From Salsuginibacillus halophilus (GTDB taxonomy: Bacteria; Bacillota; Bacilli; Bacillales; Marinococcaceae): a stretch of 64,000 bases of DNA. The DNA lies in assembly GCF_003014715.1 (NCBI RefSeq), contig NZ_PYAV01000013.1:22167-86166 (forward strand), in the 5' to 3' direction. The position numbers and the translations under genes are program-made. Below, one piece after another: positions 48,038 through 56,272 of this stretch; the first letter of the stretch is position 1, and each line of letters starts with the position of its first letter. The notes under the pieces were generated by a model that saw nothing but the letters and a program-made list of their open reading frames with translations, did not search any database and was not told the origin of the DNA.

Positions 48038-49558
48038 TTGTTTGATTTGCTCTATTTAGGTATTGCAGAAATTTTTCAACCCCAAGTACTACTTATTATT
48101 TTACTAGGCGTGATTGCTGGTATCATTACAGGATTAATCCCGGGTTTTACAGTTGCTATGGCGATTGTGCTTACACTGCCGCTCACGTTTGGACTAGATC
48201 CGGTTTCCGGGGTCGCAGCAATGATTGGTGTGCTTGTCGGCGGAATGTCAGGTGGTTTGATTACAGCATCACTGCTCGGTATTCCAGGAACACCTTCGGC
48301 GGTGGCAACAACGTTTGATGGCTTTCCAATGGCGCGGAACGGACAGCCGGGTAAAGCATTATCGATTGGCATCTGGGCTTCATTTTTAAGTTCAATTGTC
48401 AGTTTATTTCTACTTGTTGCGATTGCGCCACAAATTGCTTCTTTTGCCTTAATGTTTGGTCCATGGGAAATGTTTGCTTTAATTGTTGCTGCATTAACAA
48501 TCATTGCAAGCGTTACAGGAGAGTCCGTTTTAAAAGGTTTAATTGCCGGGATGTTTGGCTTATTGATTGCAACGGTGGGTGCTGATCCAATTAGCGGAAT
48601 TTCTCGTTTTTCTTTTGATTTTGCCACGCTGCGGGCCGGCATTCCATTTCTTGTTGTTTTGATTGGGATGTTTGCTGTTTCTCGTTTGATGGAATCGATT
48701 CAAACGAGTGAGCTTGAAAAAGATCAGCAGCGCCGACTGGAGGATAAAGCGAAGGATGTTCAATTTGTTTTACGACCGATCGCTACGTTAAAACAAGTGA
48801 TGAGAAAACCGGTGAATTTACTGCGGTCTTCATCGATTGGGGCGATTGTAGGGGCAATCCCCGGTGCTGGAGGGAGTATTGCCAACATTATTGCTTATGA
48901 CCAGGCGAAAAAATGGTCGAAAACGCCGGATGAGTTCGGGAAAGGTCACGATGAAGGCGTTGTAGCTTCGGAGGCCGGTAATAACTCAACGGTCGGCGGA
49001 GATTTAATTCCAACGGTTGCTTTAGGTATCCCGGGTTCAGCTGTGACGGCAGTGCTTCTTTCTGCTTTAATGGTGCACGGAATTAACCCCGGCCCGCTTT
49101 TAATTACAAATGAACCTAATATCGTTGGCGGTATATTTGTTGCCTTTTTAGCAGCGTCATTTTTTATGTTGGTTGTACAGTTCACCGGTATTAAATACTT
49201 TATCAGGGTGACAGAAATCCCGGCCCATGTACTTGTTCCTGTCATTTTAGTTTTATGTGTTCTTGGTACATTCGTATTAAACAACCGGGTAACAGATCTT
49301 TATATTTTGCTTCTTATGGGGATCGTAGGTTATATCTTTGTGAAATATAAGTTTACGCTTGCCCCTGTCATTATCGGGGTCATTCTCGGTCCAATTGCAG
49401 AAACAAACTTACGCCGGGCGTATATGAACGAACCGGAATGGACGTTATTTTTCACGCGCCCGATATCATTAACATTTTTAATCATTGCGGTTCTGTCGAT
49501 TGTATTCACCATTTGGCAGGCGCGACGCGCAAAAGCAAAAGCTGCTGCCCAGCCATAA
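48038..49558 (+). CDS. tctA: Tripartite tricarboxylate transporter large membrane subunit (TctA, copy 1)
   Basis: TctA is the large permease. The 506 residues make about eleven to twelve membrane segments with family motifs GLIPGFTVAMAIVLTLPLTFGL, GGLITASLLGIPGTPSAVATTFDGFPMA and AGNNSTVGGDLIPTVALGIPGSAVTAVLLSAL (given here in part). TTG start 7 bases after AAAGGAGG. It ends the first tct operon and is followed by a strong terminator. Confidence 0.93.
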   Translation: MFDLLYLGIAEIFQPQVLLIILLGVIAGIITGLIPGFTVAMAIVLTLPLTFGLDPVSGVAAMIGVLVGGMSGGLITASLLGIPGTPSAVATTFDGFPMARNGQPGKALSIGIWASFLSSIVSLFLLVAIAPQIASFALMFGPWEMFALIVAALTIIASVTGESVLKGLIAGMFGLLIATVGADPISGISRFSFDFATLRAGIPFLVVLIGMFAVSRLMESIQTSELEKDQQRRLEDKAKDVQFVLRPIATLKQVMRKPVNLLRSSSIGAIVGAIPGAGGSIANIIAYDQAKKWSKTPDEFGKGHDEGVVASEAGNNSTVGGDLIPTVALGIPGSAVTAVLLSALMVHGINPGPLLITNEPNIVGGIFVAFLAASFFMLVVQFTGIKYFIRVTEIPAHVLVPVILVLCVLGTFVLNNRVTDLYILLLMGIVGYIFVKYKFTLAPVIIGVILGPIAETNLRRAYMNEPEWTLFFTRPISLTFLIIAVLSIVFTIWQARRAKAKAAAQP

Positions 49559-49570
49559 ATAGTTATGATT

Positions 49571-49607
49571 GAAAGGCTGCGATACGAGGTTATCGCAGCT
49601 TTTTTTA
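49571..49607 (+). terminator. Terminator after tctA1
   Basis: GGCTGCGATA-CGAGGT-TATCGCAGCT followed by TTTTTT. Confidence 0.9.
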
Positions 49608-49624
49608 ATACCTATTAATAAGAA

Positions 49625-50225
49625 TCCATTTCATCATGACGCTTTATGAGCGATAAAACCAGCGTGTAGATAAACTTTTTAAAAAAGTGAAGGCTGATGT
49701 CGCTTTTCGGCGGACGCTTGCACCCGGAGGGCACAAGTGCGACATCGGTTTGATCTGCGTTAACGCTTGAAGTCACCGTGTCTTCTTAGCTCCCGTCACG
49801 GCCTCAACTTCCTCGGCAGAAAGTCACTGCCTGCAGGATTTTCGGCTCGCACTGTTCCTGGTGGCGTCACCGCCGGTGCTCGTCAGCCTTGCGTCATTTG
49901 ATGATCATGAATGGTAGAGGTCCTTTTGATTAAGCGATAGCTACATGAATTAATTTCATCATGATGCTTCATGAACGATCAAACGAACCATACACAAAAG
50001 ACAAATGTAAAAGTTACCGAAACGAAAGATGGCGACTCCCAGAGGATCAAGCGCAGGCTGAAGATCCACTTGTTCGATTGGTCTTTAATCGAACAAGTTA
50101 GCTGAAGCCAAGCCCTCGGGAAAGCGTCCATCTGAAGTGAAGGTTACGTTCATGACTCGGTTTTTATCCTCTTCATGCGGCGGCTCGGAGCAATAAGTTA
50201 TTCTTGAATGTTTGGTTTTGTACTT
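49625..50225 (+). repeat. Dispersed terminator-associated repeat, longest copy (R9)
   Basis: A short fragment (CATTTCATCATGACGC, 49628-49660) is followed by the full copy starting GTGTAGATAAAC. In order: CTTTTCGGCGGACGCTTGC, GCGACATCGGTTTGATC, GGCCTCAACTTCCTCGGCAG, GGATTTTCGGCTCGCAC, TTCATCATGATGCTTCATG, AAGTTACCGAAACGAAAGAT, AGAGGATCAAGCGCAGGC, a 12-bp hairpin (50068-50098), AGCCAAGCCCTCGGGAAAGC, GGTTTTTATCCTCTTC and TTTTGTACTTTGTCCAC. It is the best reference copy for the family. Confidence 0.88.
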
Positions 50226-50249
50226 TGTCCACAGTCTGAAAACGAAAAG

Positions 50250-50405
50250 TATAAATTAAATGTAAAAGTAACCGAAACGAAAGATGGCGACTCCCAGAGG
50301 GTCAAGCGCAGGCTGAAGATCCATGAACTATTCGAACAAGTTAGCTGAAGGCAAGCCCTCGGGAAAGCATCCGTCGGTAGTGTTGGTTACGTTCATGATT
50401 CAATA
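50250..50405 (+). repeat. Dispersed terminator-associated repeat, partial tandem copy (R10)
   Basis: It repeats the right half of R9 from AAGTAACCGAAACGAAAGAT to TTACGTTCATGATTC. The hairpin has lost its left arm (only TTCGAACAAGTT remains). The region 50406-50547 up to the kinase gene has no further recognised element. Confidence 0.8.
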
Positions 50406-50547
50406 TAACCTTCTGCAAATGATGAAATTCATTCACAAGTTTCGAAATTCGACAATTTCCAATTTTTAATCTACCTTTGTGCTACATTCGTATGACATAA
50501 TGAAGCAAGCGATTACATTTTAGAAACAAGGGTTGGAGAGACAAATA

Positions 50548-52191
50548 ATGATATTGAGGGAGAAATTATTTCCACCTTCTTTAAGAGTGACATTGCTGAC
50601 AAAAATATTGATTCTCGTGGGAACTTTAGTCACGGTTACTGTTCTAGCTTTAGGGTACTATTTTAATCAGCATTCTGCGGATCAAATGAAAGAGCAGAAA
50701 GGTGAACAAGCACTGCATATCGCTCAAAGTATTGCAGGCATGCCAGCAGTGGTTGAAGCTTTCGAGTTAGAAAACCCAGAAAACATCATTCAGCCGATTG
50801 CGGAAGGAATCCGTCAAGAGATCGGTGCCGAGTTTATCGTGGTCGGAAACTTGGAATCAATTCGTTACTCCCACCCTGTTGAAGACCGAATTGGCGAGCA
50901 GATGGTTGGTGGCGATAATGAACGTGCATTCGCAGGTGAATCATACGTCTCTGAGGCAGAAGGGTCTCTCGGCCCGTCTGTTCGTGGGAAAACCCCTGTG
51001 CTTGATATAGAAGGAAATGTCATTGGTGTTGTATCTGTAGGTTTTTTACAGGAGGATGTTCAATTAACTGCAGGCGAATACTTAACCGATACGTGGTATA
51101 TCATTGGCGGCCTTTTAGCGTTTGGCTGGCTTGGAGCTGGTGTTATTTCTCTGCTTGTAAAGCGTTCGATTTATGGCTTAGAGCCTCACGAAATCGGCCG
51201 GCTTTATAAAGAACGCGAAGCCGTAATTCAATCGGTACATGAAGGGTTAATTGCAATAGATGCAAATGGGAAGATTCAAACGGTAAATCAAGCAGCAGCT
51301 CAGCATATGAATGACGATGAAGCTCTGTTTGTCGGACGTGATATTACAAGTGTATTCCCGCATACAGGACTTCTCGAGGTGCTAGAAAACGGGAAGCCTC
51401 AATTCAACCAGGATTTATGGATTGGTGGCGAATATGTCATCGTCAACAGGGTACCGATTTATCATAATCACACGATTACCGGAGCCGTAGCCACATTTCG
51501 AAATCGTACCGAGATGTTGGAACTGTCGCGGGAATTAACAAAAATTAAAGAATATGCGGAAGGCTTGAGGGCGCAGACCCATGAATTTTCGAATAAGCTT
51601 TATACGATATCAGGACTCTTGCAGTTAAGTCGACCGGATGAAGCGATTGCATTTATTAATAAAGAAGCGCAGGTGCAGCAGGATTCGATTCAATTTTTAA
51701 TTTACAATGTCGAGGACACGTTAATCAGTGCTGTGCTTCTCGGAAAAATGAACCGTGCACGAGAATTAGGTGTGCAGCTTGAGGTGGAATCGGAGAGTAG
51801 TCTTCAATCTTCATTAAACGAAGATCAGCGGGAGCATCTCGTTACGATCATCGGGAACGTCGTTGAAAATGCTGTTGAAGCAGCTTTGAGCTGTATGCAG
51901 GAACGAAGACCGACTGTACGTATTGCCTTCACTGATTTTGGAGACGATCTCGTGTTTGAAATCGAGGATAGTGGTCCAGGTTTCAAAACGGGTGAACATA
52001 CAGTTTGGTTGCAGCAAGGTTATTCGAGTAAAGGTAAAAACGGCAACCGTGGTGTCGGCTTAACCTTGGTACAGACGGCCGTTGATGAGCTGGGTGGTAC
52101 GTTGTCGTTTGAAGAAAGCGACCTCGGTGGAGCTTGTATGATTATTGCAGTTCCAAAAGCGCAGCCGGGAAGGGGGAAATTACCATGGTAA
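50548..52191 (+). CDS. Sensor histidine kinase of the CitA/DcuS/DctS family
   Basis: This kinase of 547 residues has a first membrane helix (about 14-37), an extracytoplasmic Cache/PAS sensor (about 38-175) of the type that binds C4-dicarboxylates or citrate, a second helix (about 178-200), a cytoplasmic PAS (about 215-320) and a kinase core. The phospho-accepting His345 lies in RAQTHEFSNKLYTISGLLQL. ATPase motifs are IGNVVENAVEAAL, EDSGPGF and GNRGVGLTLVQ. The ATG at 50548 follows GGAGAG by 7 bases. It overlaps the response regulator gene and sits between two tct operons, so tricarboxylate sensing is likely. Ligand identity is inferred. Confidence 0.93.
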   Translation: MILREKLFPPSLRVTLLTKILILVGTLVTVTVLALGYYFNQHSADQMKEQKGEQALHIAQSIAGMPAVVEAFELENPENIIQPIAEGIRQEIGAEFIVVGNLESIRYSHPVEDRIGEQMVGGDNERAFAGESYVSEAEGSLGPSVRGKTPVLDIEGNVIGVVSVGFLQEDVQLTAGEYLTDTWYIIGGLLAFGWLGAGVISLLVKRSIYGLEPHEIGRLYKEREAVIQSVHEGLIAIDANGKIQTVNQAAAQHMNDDEALFVGRDITSVFPHTGLLEVLENGKPQFNQDLWIGGEYVIVNRVPIYHNHTITGAVATFRNRTEMLELSRELTKIKEYAEGLRAQTHEFSNKLYTISGLLQLSRPDEAIAFINKEAQVQQDSIQFLIYNVEDTLISAVLLGKMNRARELGVQLEVESESSLQSSLNEDQREHLVTIIGNVVENAVEAALSCMQERRPTVRIAFTDFGDDLVFEIEDSGPGFKTGEHTVWLQQGYSSKGKNGNRGVGLTLVQTAVDELGGTLSFEESDLGGACMIIAVPKAQPGRGKLPW

Positions 52192-52898
52192 ACGAAAGAA
52201 TAAATGTTCTTATTGTTGAAGATGATTTTCGTGTTGCTGATATAAATCAAGCGTTTGTACAAGCCGTGGAAGGCTTTCAAGTATTCAGCCAGGCAAAAAC
52301 AGCAGTTGAAGCTCGAGAGAAGCTGCAATTATATGGATCAAAGATTGATGTGGTATTGTTAGATGTATATTTGCCTGATGTAAAAGGTTTGGAGTTTCTT
52401 TGGGAGCTTAGGCAGTCGTACCAGCAAGTAGATGTCATTATGTTAACAGCTTCAAAAGAGACAGATATTATACAAGAGGCGCTGCGGGCTGGTATTTTTG
52501 ATTATATTATGAAGCCTTTAAATCAAGATCGAATTGAAAAAGCTTTACATGCTTATGCTTTGAGCCGTAAGGCAATGAAAGAGAAAACGTCGTTAGAGCA
52601 GCAGGAGCTTGATAAGCTGATGGGTAAAGCATTTACTACGTCACCCTCGGTAGGAGCAGAAGAGGAGCTGAATTTACCAAAAGGGATTGACCCATTAACG
52701 TTAAGAAATGTGCAGGAAGCTTTAGCAGATGCTGGACACGTCGGGACAACAGCTGTAAAAGTTGCTGAACAGATTGGTGCAAGCCGTTCGACGGCCAGGC
52801 GCTACTTGGAATATTTAATAGGTACAGGTTCTGCGAAAGTCTCTGTAACGTATGGAGATGTAGGTCGACCTGAGCGCCGTTATATTATCGTTTCTTAA
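52185..52898 (+). CDS. Response regulator of the CitB/DctR family
   Basis: This regulator of 237 residues has a receiver domain (about 5-125: LIVEDDFRVAD, phospho-acceptor Asp60 in VVLLDVYLPD, Lys in MKPLNQDRI) and a C-terminal helix-turn-helix (about 165-235: GTTAVKVAEQIGASRSTARRYLEYL). It pairs with the kinase immediately upstream (7-bp overlap). The ATG at 52185 follows GGGAAGGGGG. Likely targets are the two flanking tct operons; both upstream regions share short motifs. A terminator follows. Confidence 0.93.
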   Translation: MVNERINVLIVEDDFRVADINQAFVQAVEGFQVFSQAKTAVEAREKLQLYGSKIDVVLLDVYLPDVKGLEFLWELRQSYQQVDVIMLTASKETDIIQEALRAGIFDYIMKPLNQDRIEKALHAYALSRKAMKEKTSLEQQELDKLMGKAFTTSPSVGAEEELNLPKGIDPLTLRNVQEALADAGHVGTTAVKVAEQIGASRSTARRYLEYLIGTGSAKVSVTYGDVGRPERRYIIVS

Positions 52899-52899
52899 A

Positions 52900-52934
52900 T
52901 GTTCGCCCGCCGATGACCGGTTGGGCGTTTTTTT
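52900..52934 (+). terminator. Terminator after the response regulator
   Basis: CGCCC and GGGCG pair around an inner GCCG/CGGT stem, followed by TTTTTTT. Confidence 0.85.
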
Positions 52935-52944
52935 GTGCACAAAA

Positions 52945-52954
52945 TGAACAAAAT
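52945..52954 (+). promoter_or_regulatory. Motif shared with the first tct promoter
   Basis: TGAACAAAAT is identical to 46226-46235 upstream of tctC1. Together with TTAGTTAA at 53008-53015 it is a candidate site for the DctR-type regulator. Confidence 0.35.
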
Positions 52955-52981
52955 ACTGTTTATTTTCACAATATTTCGTTT

Positions 52982-52995
52982 TGGATACGCTTTCA
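52982..52995 (-). promoter_or_regulatory. Candidate CcpA cre site before tctC2
   Basis: On the minus strand TGAAAGCGTATCCA matches TGNAANCGNWNNCW at every fixed position. It lies 44 bp before tctC2, so carbon catabolite repression of the second transporter is plausible. Confidence 0.55.
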
Positions 52996-53038
52996 TTTAA
53001 AGTGAGGTTAGTTAATAACGAAAGAAGAGGTGTTCAAA

Positions 53039-54145
53039 ATGAAAAGGTTTTGGAAACGTGCAGGCGTATCATTTGTGGTACCAGCGGTTGCTGTTGGTGT
53101 GCTAGCTGGATGTGGTGAGGCACCAGAAGAGCCGGATACAGACGATGATCAGGCTTCTGGTGAAGCTGAAGAAGAACCAGATGATACAGAAGACGATGAT
53201 GACGATACAGAAGAAGAGTTTGATGAGGATTGGGAGCCAGAGCAGGATGTTGAATACATTGCCCCGGCGGATGCTGGTGGCGGCTGGGATACACTGATCC
53301 GTCAAACGGCAGATGTGATTGAAAGTGAAGATTTGGCACCAGTAAACTTTGCGCCGCAAAACATTCCAGGAAGCGGGGGAGCTGTTGGCTGGGCTGAAGT
53401 TGCCGGTCATGATGGTGAGCCGCAGCCACTATTTGCTGCAAGCCCGCCGATCATTCTTGTGCCATTGACAGAAACATCTGAGTATGACCATACCGATTTC
53501 ACTCCGGTAGCTAATTTAATTACCGACTATTCAGTTGTCTTAGTCGAACCGGATTCTGAGTTCGAATCGATTAACGATGTGTTTGAAGCGATTGAAGATG
53601 ATCCAGGCAGCGTTAGTATCGCCGGAGGATCAGCAGCTGGAAGTATGGACCATATCTCCATTGCTGGTGCGGCTGATGAATATGGTCTCGACGCTGCGGA
53701 TGTGAACTACATTCCATTCTCCGGCGGCGGTGAAGCAATGACGCAACTGCTTGGTGGGCACGTCGATGTTGTTTCTACAGGTGTTGGAGAAGCTATGGGG
53801 CAGATGGAATCCGGTGAGCTTCGTCCAATCGCGTATTCAGCGGATGAACCAATGGAAGAGATGGAAGAACTAGGTGCTGAAACATACATTGAACAAGATG
53901 TTGATTACACCTTCGATATTTGGAGAGGTATTATGGGTCCGCCGAACATGCCGGAATCTGCAGTAGCTTATTATGAAGATATGTATGCTGAAATGCTTGA
54001 AACTGAAGCTTGGGAAGATGTTCAAGATAATCAAGGATGGTTGAATAACTATCAAGATAGTGAGGAGTTTGGTGAATTCCTGGATGATCAATACGATTTA
54101 TTTGAGAATGTACTGACTGAGGTAGGCATTCAAGAAGAAGAGTAA
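53039..54145 (+). CDS. tctC: Tripartite tricarboxylate transporter substrate-binding lipoprotein (TctC, copy 2)
   Basis: The 368 residues start with a signal peptide and lipobox (VGVLAGC). A very acidic linker of about 45 residues (mostly D and E) is followed by the Bug/TctC fold (DVEYIAPADAGGGWDTLIRQTADVI in part, and YIPFSGGGEAMTQLLGGHVDVV in part). The GGGWD binding loop differs from GGGSD in copy 1, suggesting a different ligand. The ATG at 53039 follows AGAGGTG. A cre-like site and a motif shared with the first operon lie upstream. Confidence 0.92.
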   Translation: MKRFWKRAGVSFVVPAVAVGVLAGCGEAPEEPDTDDDQASGEAEEEPDDTEDDDDDTEEEFDEDWEPEQDVEYIAPADAGGGWDTLIRQTADVIESEDLAPVNFAPQNIPGSGGAVGWAEVAGHDGEPQPLFAASPPIILVPLTETSEYDHTDFTPVANLITDYSVVLVEPDSEFESINDVFEAIEDDPGSVSIAGGSAAGSMDHISIAGAADEYGLDAADVNYIPFSGGGEAMTQLLGGHVDVVSTGVGEAMGQMESGELRPIAYSADEPMEEMEELGAETYIEQDVDYTFDIWRGIMGPPNMPESAVAYYEDMYAEMLETEAWEDVQDNQGWLNNYQDSEEFGEFLDDQYDLFENVLTEVGIQEEE

Positions 54146-54152
54146 AGCGAAG

Positions 54153-54190
54153 GTGAAAGAAGAAGGGAGTGCGCCTTTCTTCTTTCCTTT
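54153..54190 (+). terminator. Intercistronic terminator between tctC2 and tctB2
   Basis: GAAAGAAGAA and TTCTTCTTTC pair around GGGAGTGCGCCTT, followed by CTTTCTTT. It has the same placement as in the first tct operon. Confidence 0.7.
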
Positions 54191-54229
54191 CTTTACATAA
54201 GAAACCGTTAAGGAAAGGAGAGGCGTGCA

Positions 54230-54718
54230 TTGTCGATAAACAAGTTTACAACGAATCAAATTGCGTCTTTGATTGTTATTGCTTTCTCAATTTTTTACTT
54301 AATCTTGGCGTTTCAAATTCCCGAATATGCGTTGCCGCGGCCGGTAGATTCGGATCTTTTTCCGAAAGTTTTAGGTTTTTTTATGCTGCTACTAGGTATT
54401 TTATTGTTCTTTGAAAAAGATGATGAAACTTCGGAAAAAGAAGAGGTCGAAGAGGAAGAGGAGAAGCTGCCTTGGTATCGTACGGGTGGCGGAGAAATTG
54501 CCGTTACGATTCTTTCTGTCATTGCTTATATTCTTCTTCTCGAAATTGTTGGATTTGTGCTGACAACCGTTCTATTCATCTTTGGTTTAACTTGGTTTTA
54601 TGGTTACAAGCGTTTTGTTGTGAATGGCATTGTTTCTGTTGTGATCGGCTTTGGTTTTTATATGATTCTTACGCGGGGTCTCGGGGTTTATTTACCGCCG
54701 GGAATCCTGGGATTTTAG
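54230..54718 (+). CDS. tctB: Tripartite tricarboxylate transporter small membrane subunit (TctB, copy 2)
   Basis: These 162 residues have four membrane segments and an acidic cytoplasmic loop (about 62-80, EKDDETSEKEEVEEEEEK). The pattern FQIPEYALPRPVDSDLFPKV is TctB-like. TTG start after AAGGAGAGG. It is followed 13 bp later by tctA2. Confidence 0.88.
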   Translation: MSINKFTTNQIASLIVIAFSIFYLILAFQIPEYALPRPVDSDLFPKVLGFFMLLLGILLFFEKDDETSEKEEVEEEEEKLPWYRTGGGEIAVTILSVIAYILLLEIVGFVLTTVLFIFGLTWFYGYKRFVVNGIVSVVIGFGFYMILTRGLGVYLPPGILGF

Positions 54719-54731
54719 GAGGTGAGCGTCA

Positions 54732-56219
54732 ATGAATGCATGGGAAAGCTTAATGTATGGCTTTAGTGTAGCCTTACAGCCGGAAGCATTAATGTTTGTG
54801 TTTATCGGTGTTGTAGCCGGTACAGTCATCGGGATGCTTCCAGGGCTTGGGCCGATTAGCGCTCTGGCGCTCATGATCCCGGTCACTTATGGTATGGATC
54901 CAACGGTAGGTTTAATTTTGATGGCAGGTGTATATTACGGTGCGGTTTTTGGTGGGTCAACATCCTCCATCTTGTTAAATGCGCCAGGAATTGCTGGTAC
55001 AGTTGCTACCTCGTTTGATGGGTATCCGCTGGCTAAGCAGGGGAAAGCTGGAAAGGCGTTAGCTTTAGCTGCTTATGCATCATTTATAGGTGGTACGGTT
55101 AGTATTATCGGCCTCATGCTCGTTGCACCGTTATTGTCGAATGTAGCGGTCGCATTTGGTCCCTCCGAATACTTTGCATTAATGGTTTTCGGGTTAACGG
55201 CAGTCGTTAGTTTATCTGATAAATCATTAGTGAAAGGTTTAATTGCAGCGGTATTTGGTGTCATGGTCTCCCTCGTAGGGATGGATTTACAAACGGGGAC
55301 AGCACGCTTTACGTTTGGTAATGTTAATTTACTCGACGGGATTGATTTTCTCGTCGTAGCGCTCGGAATTTTTGCTTTAGGTGAAGTGTTTGTACTTCTT
55401 ATGAAAAAAGCTGGAAGTATGCAGCAGAATTCCCTCGGTTCGCTTAAGTTGTCTAAACAGGAAGTGCGCGACATTGGCCCTCCGATCGGTCGCAGCTCTA
55501 TTCTAGGTTTTTTCACAGGTGTGCTGCCTGGTGCCGGAGCTACAATTGGTTCGTTTTTAGGTTATTCGATGGAGAAGCGGATTGCAAAAGATGGAGACAC
55601 ATTCGGCAAAGGAAACGTCAAAGGTGTTGCTGCGCCTGAAGCCGCAAATAACGCTGCAAGTGGTGGTTCGTTTGTTCCGCTCTTAACGTTAGGTGTACCA
55701 GGCTCCGGTACAACAGCGGTATTGTTAGGCGCACTGCTTGTTATGGGAATCACCCCGGGACCGCTTATGCTAGAAGACCGGCCTGATGTTTTCTGGGGTG
55801 TCATTGCAAGCATGTATATCGGTAATATTGTGCTCTTGATTTTGAATTTACCGTTAATCCCGTTTATCGCTAAAATTTTAAATCTTCCAAGAGCGTTACT
55901 GTTACCGTTAATTATTGTGTTCTGTATGATTGGTGTGTACGGGATTAGCTTCAACACGTTTGATCTATTCTTAGTGTTGTTCTTTGGCTTAATCGGATTT
56001 TTAATGCGCCGTTACGGTTTTCCGGCAGCACCGCTCATTTTAGCAATGATTCTCGGGGCAATAATGGAAGAAAACATGCGGCAGGCTTTACAGATTTCCG
56101 GAGGCGACTGGACAGTGTTTACAGATTCAAACATCTCGCTTGTATTATTGATATTAGCTGTACTTTCGTTAATTGGCCCGCTCGTTCCACGGATGCTGCG
56201 CATGATCAAAAGGTCGTAA
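54732..56219 (+). CDS. tctA: Tripartite tricarboxylate transporter large membrane subunit (TctA, copy 2)
   Basis: This permease of 495 residues has family motifs GMLPGLGPISALALMIPVTYGMD (in part), GGSTSSILLNAPGIAGTVATSFDGYPLA (in part) and GSFVPLLTLGVPGSGTTAVLLGALLV (in part), with about eleven membrane segments. AGGAGGTGA precedes the ATG by 7 bases. It resembles the copy at 48.0 kb in layout but differs in sequence throughout, so the two are old paralogues or of separate origin rather than a recent duplication. Confidence 0.93.
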   Translation: MNAWESLMYGFSVALQPEALMFVFIGVVAGTVIGMLPGLGPISALALMIPVTYGMDPTVGLILMAGVYYGAVFGGSTSSILLNAPGIAGTVATSFDGYPLAKQGKAGKALALAAYASFIGGTVSIIGLMLVAPLLSNVAVAFGPSEYFALMVFGLTAVVSLSDKSLVKGLIAAVFGVMVSLVGMDLQTGTARFTFGNVNLLDGIDFLVVALGIFALGEVFVLLMKKAGSMQQNSLGSLKLSKQEVRDIGPPIGRSSILGFFTGVLPGAGATIGSFLGYSMEKRIAKDGDTFGKGNVKGVAAPEAANNAASGGSFVPLLTLGVPGSGTTAVLLGALLVMGITPGPLMLEDRPDVFWGVIASMYIGNIVLLILNLPLIPFIAKILNLPRALLLPLIIVFCMIGVYGISFNTFDLFLVLFFGLIGFLMRRYGFPAAPLILAMILGAIMEENMRQALQISGGDWTVFTDSNISLVLLILAVLSLIGPLVPRMLRMIKRS

Positions 56220-56272
56220 CAAAAACGTAAGCTCATTTTTGCCGCTGAAGTGATGTTTAAAGGATGATCGCG

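Noticed and set aside
49625..50405. CRISPR array as an explanation of the repeats
   Set aside because: The repeats are long, dispersed and modular with no regular spacers, and no cas genes are present.
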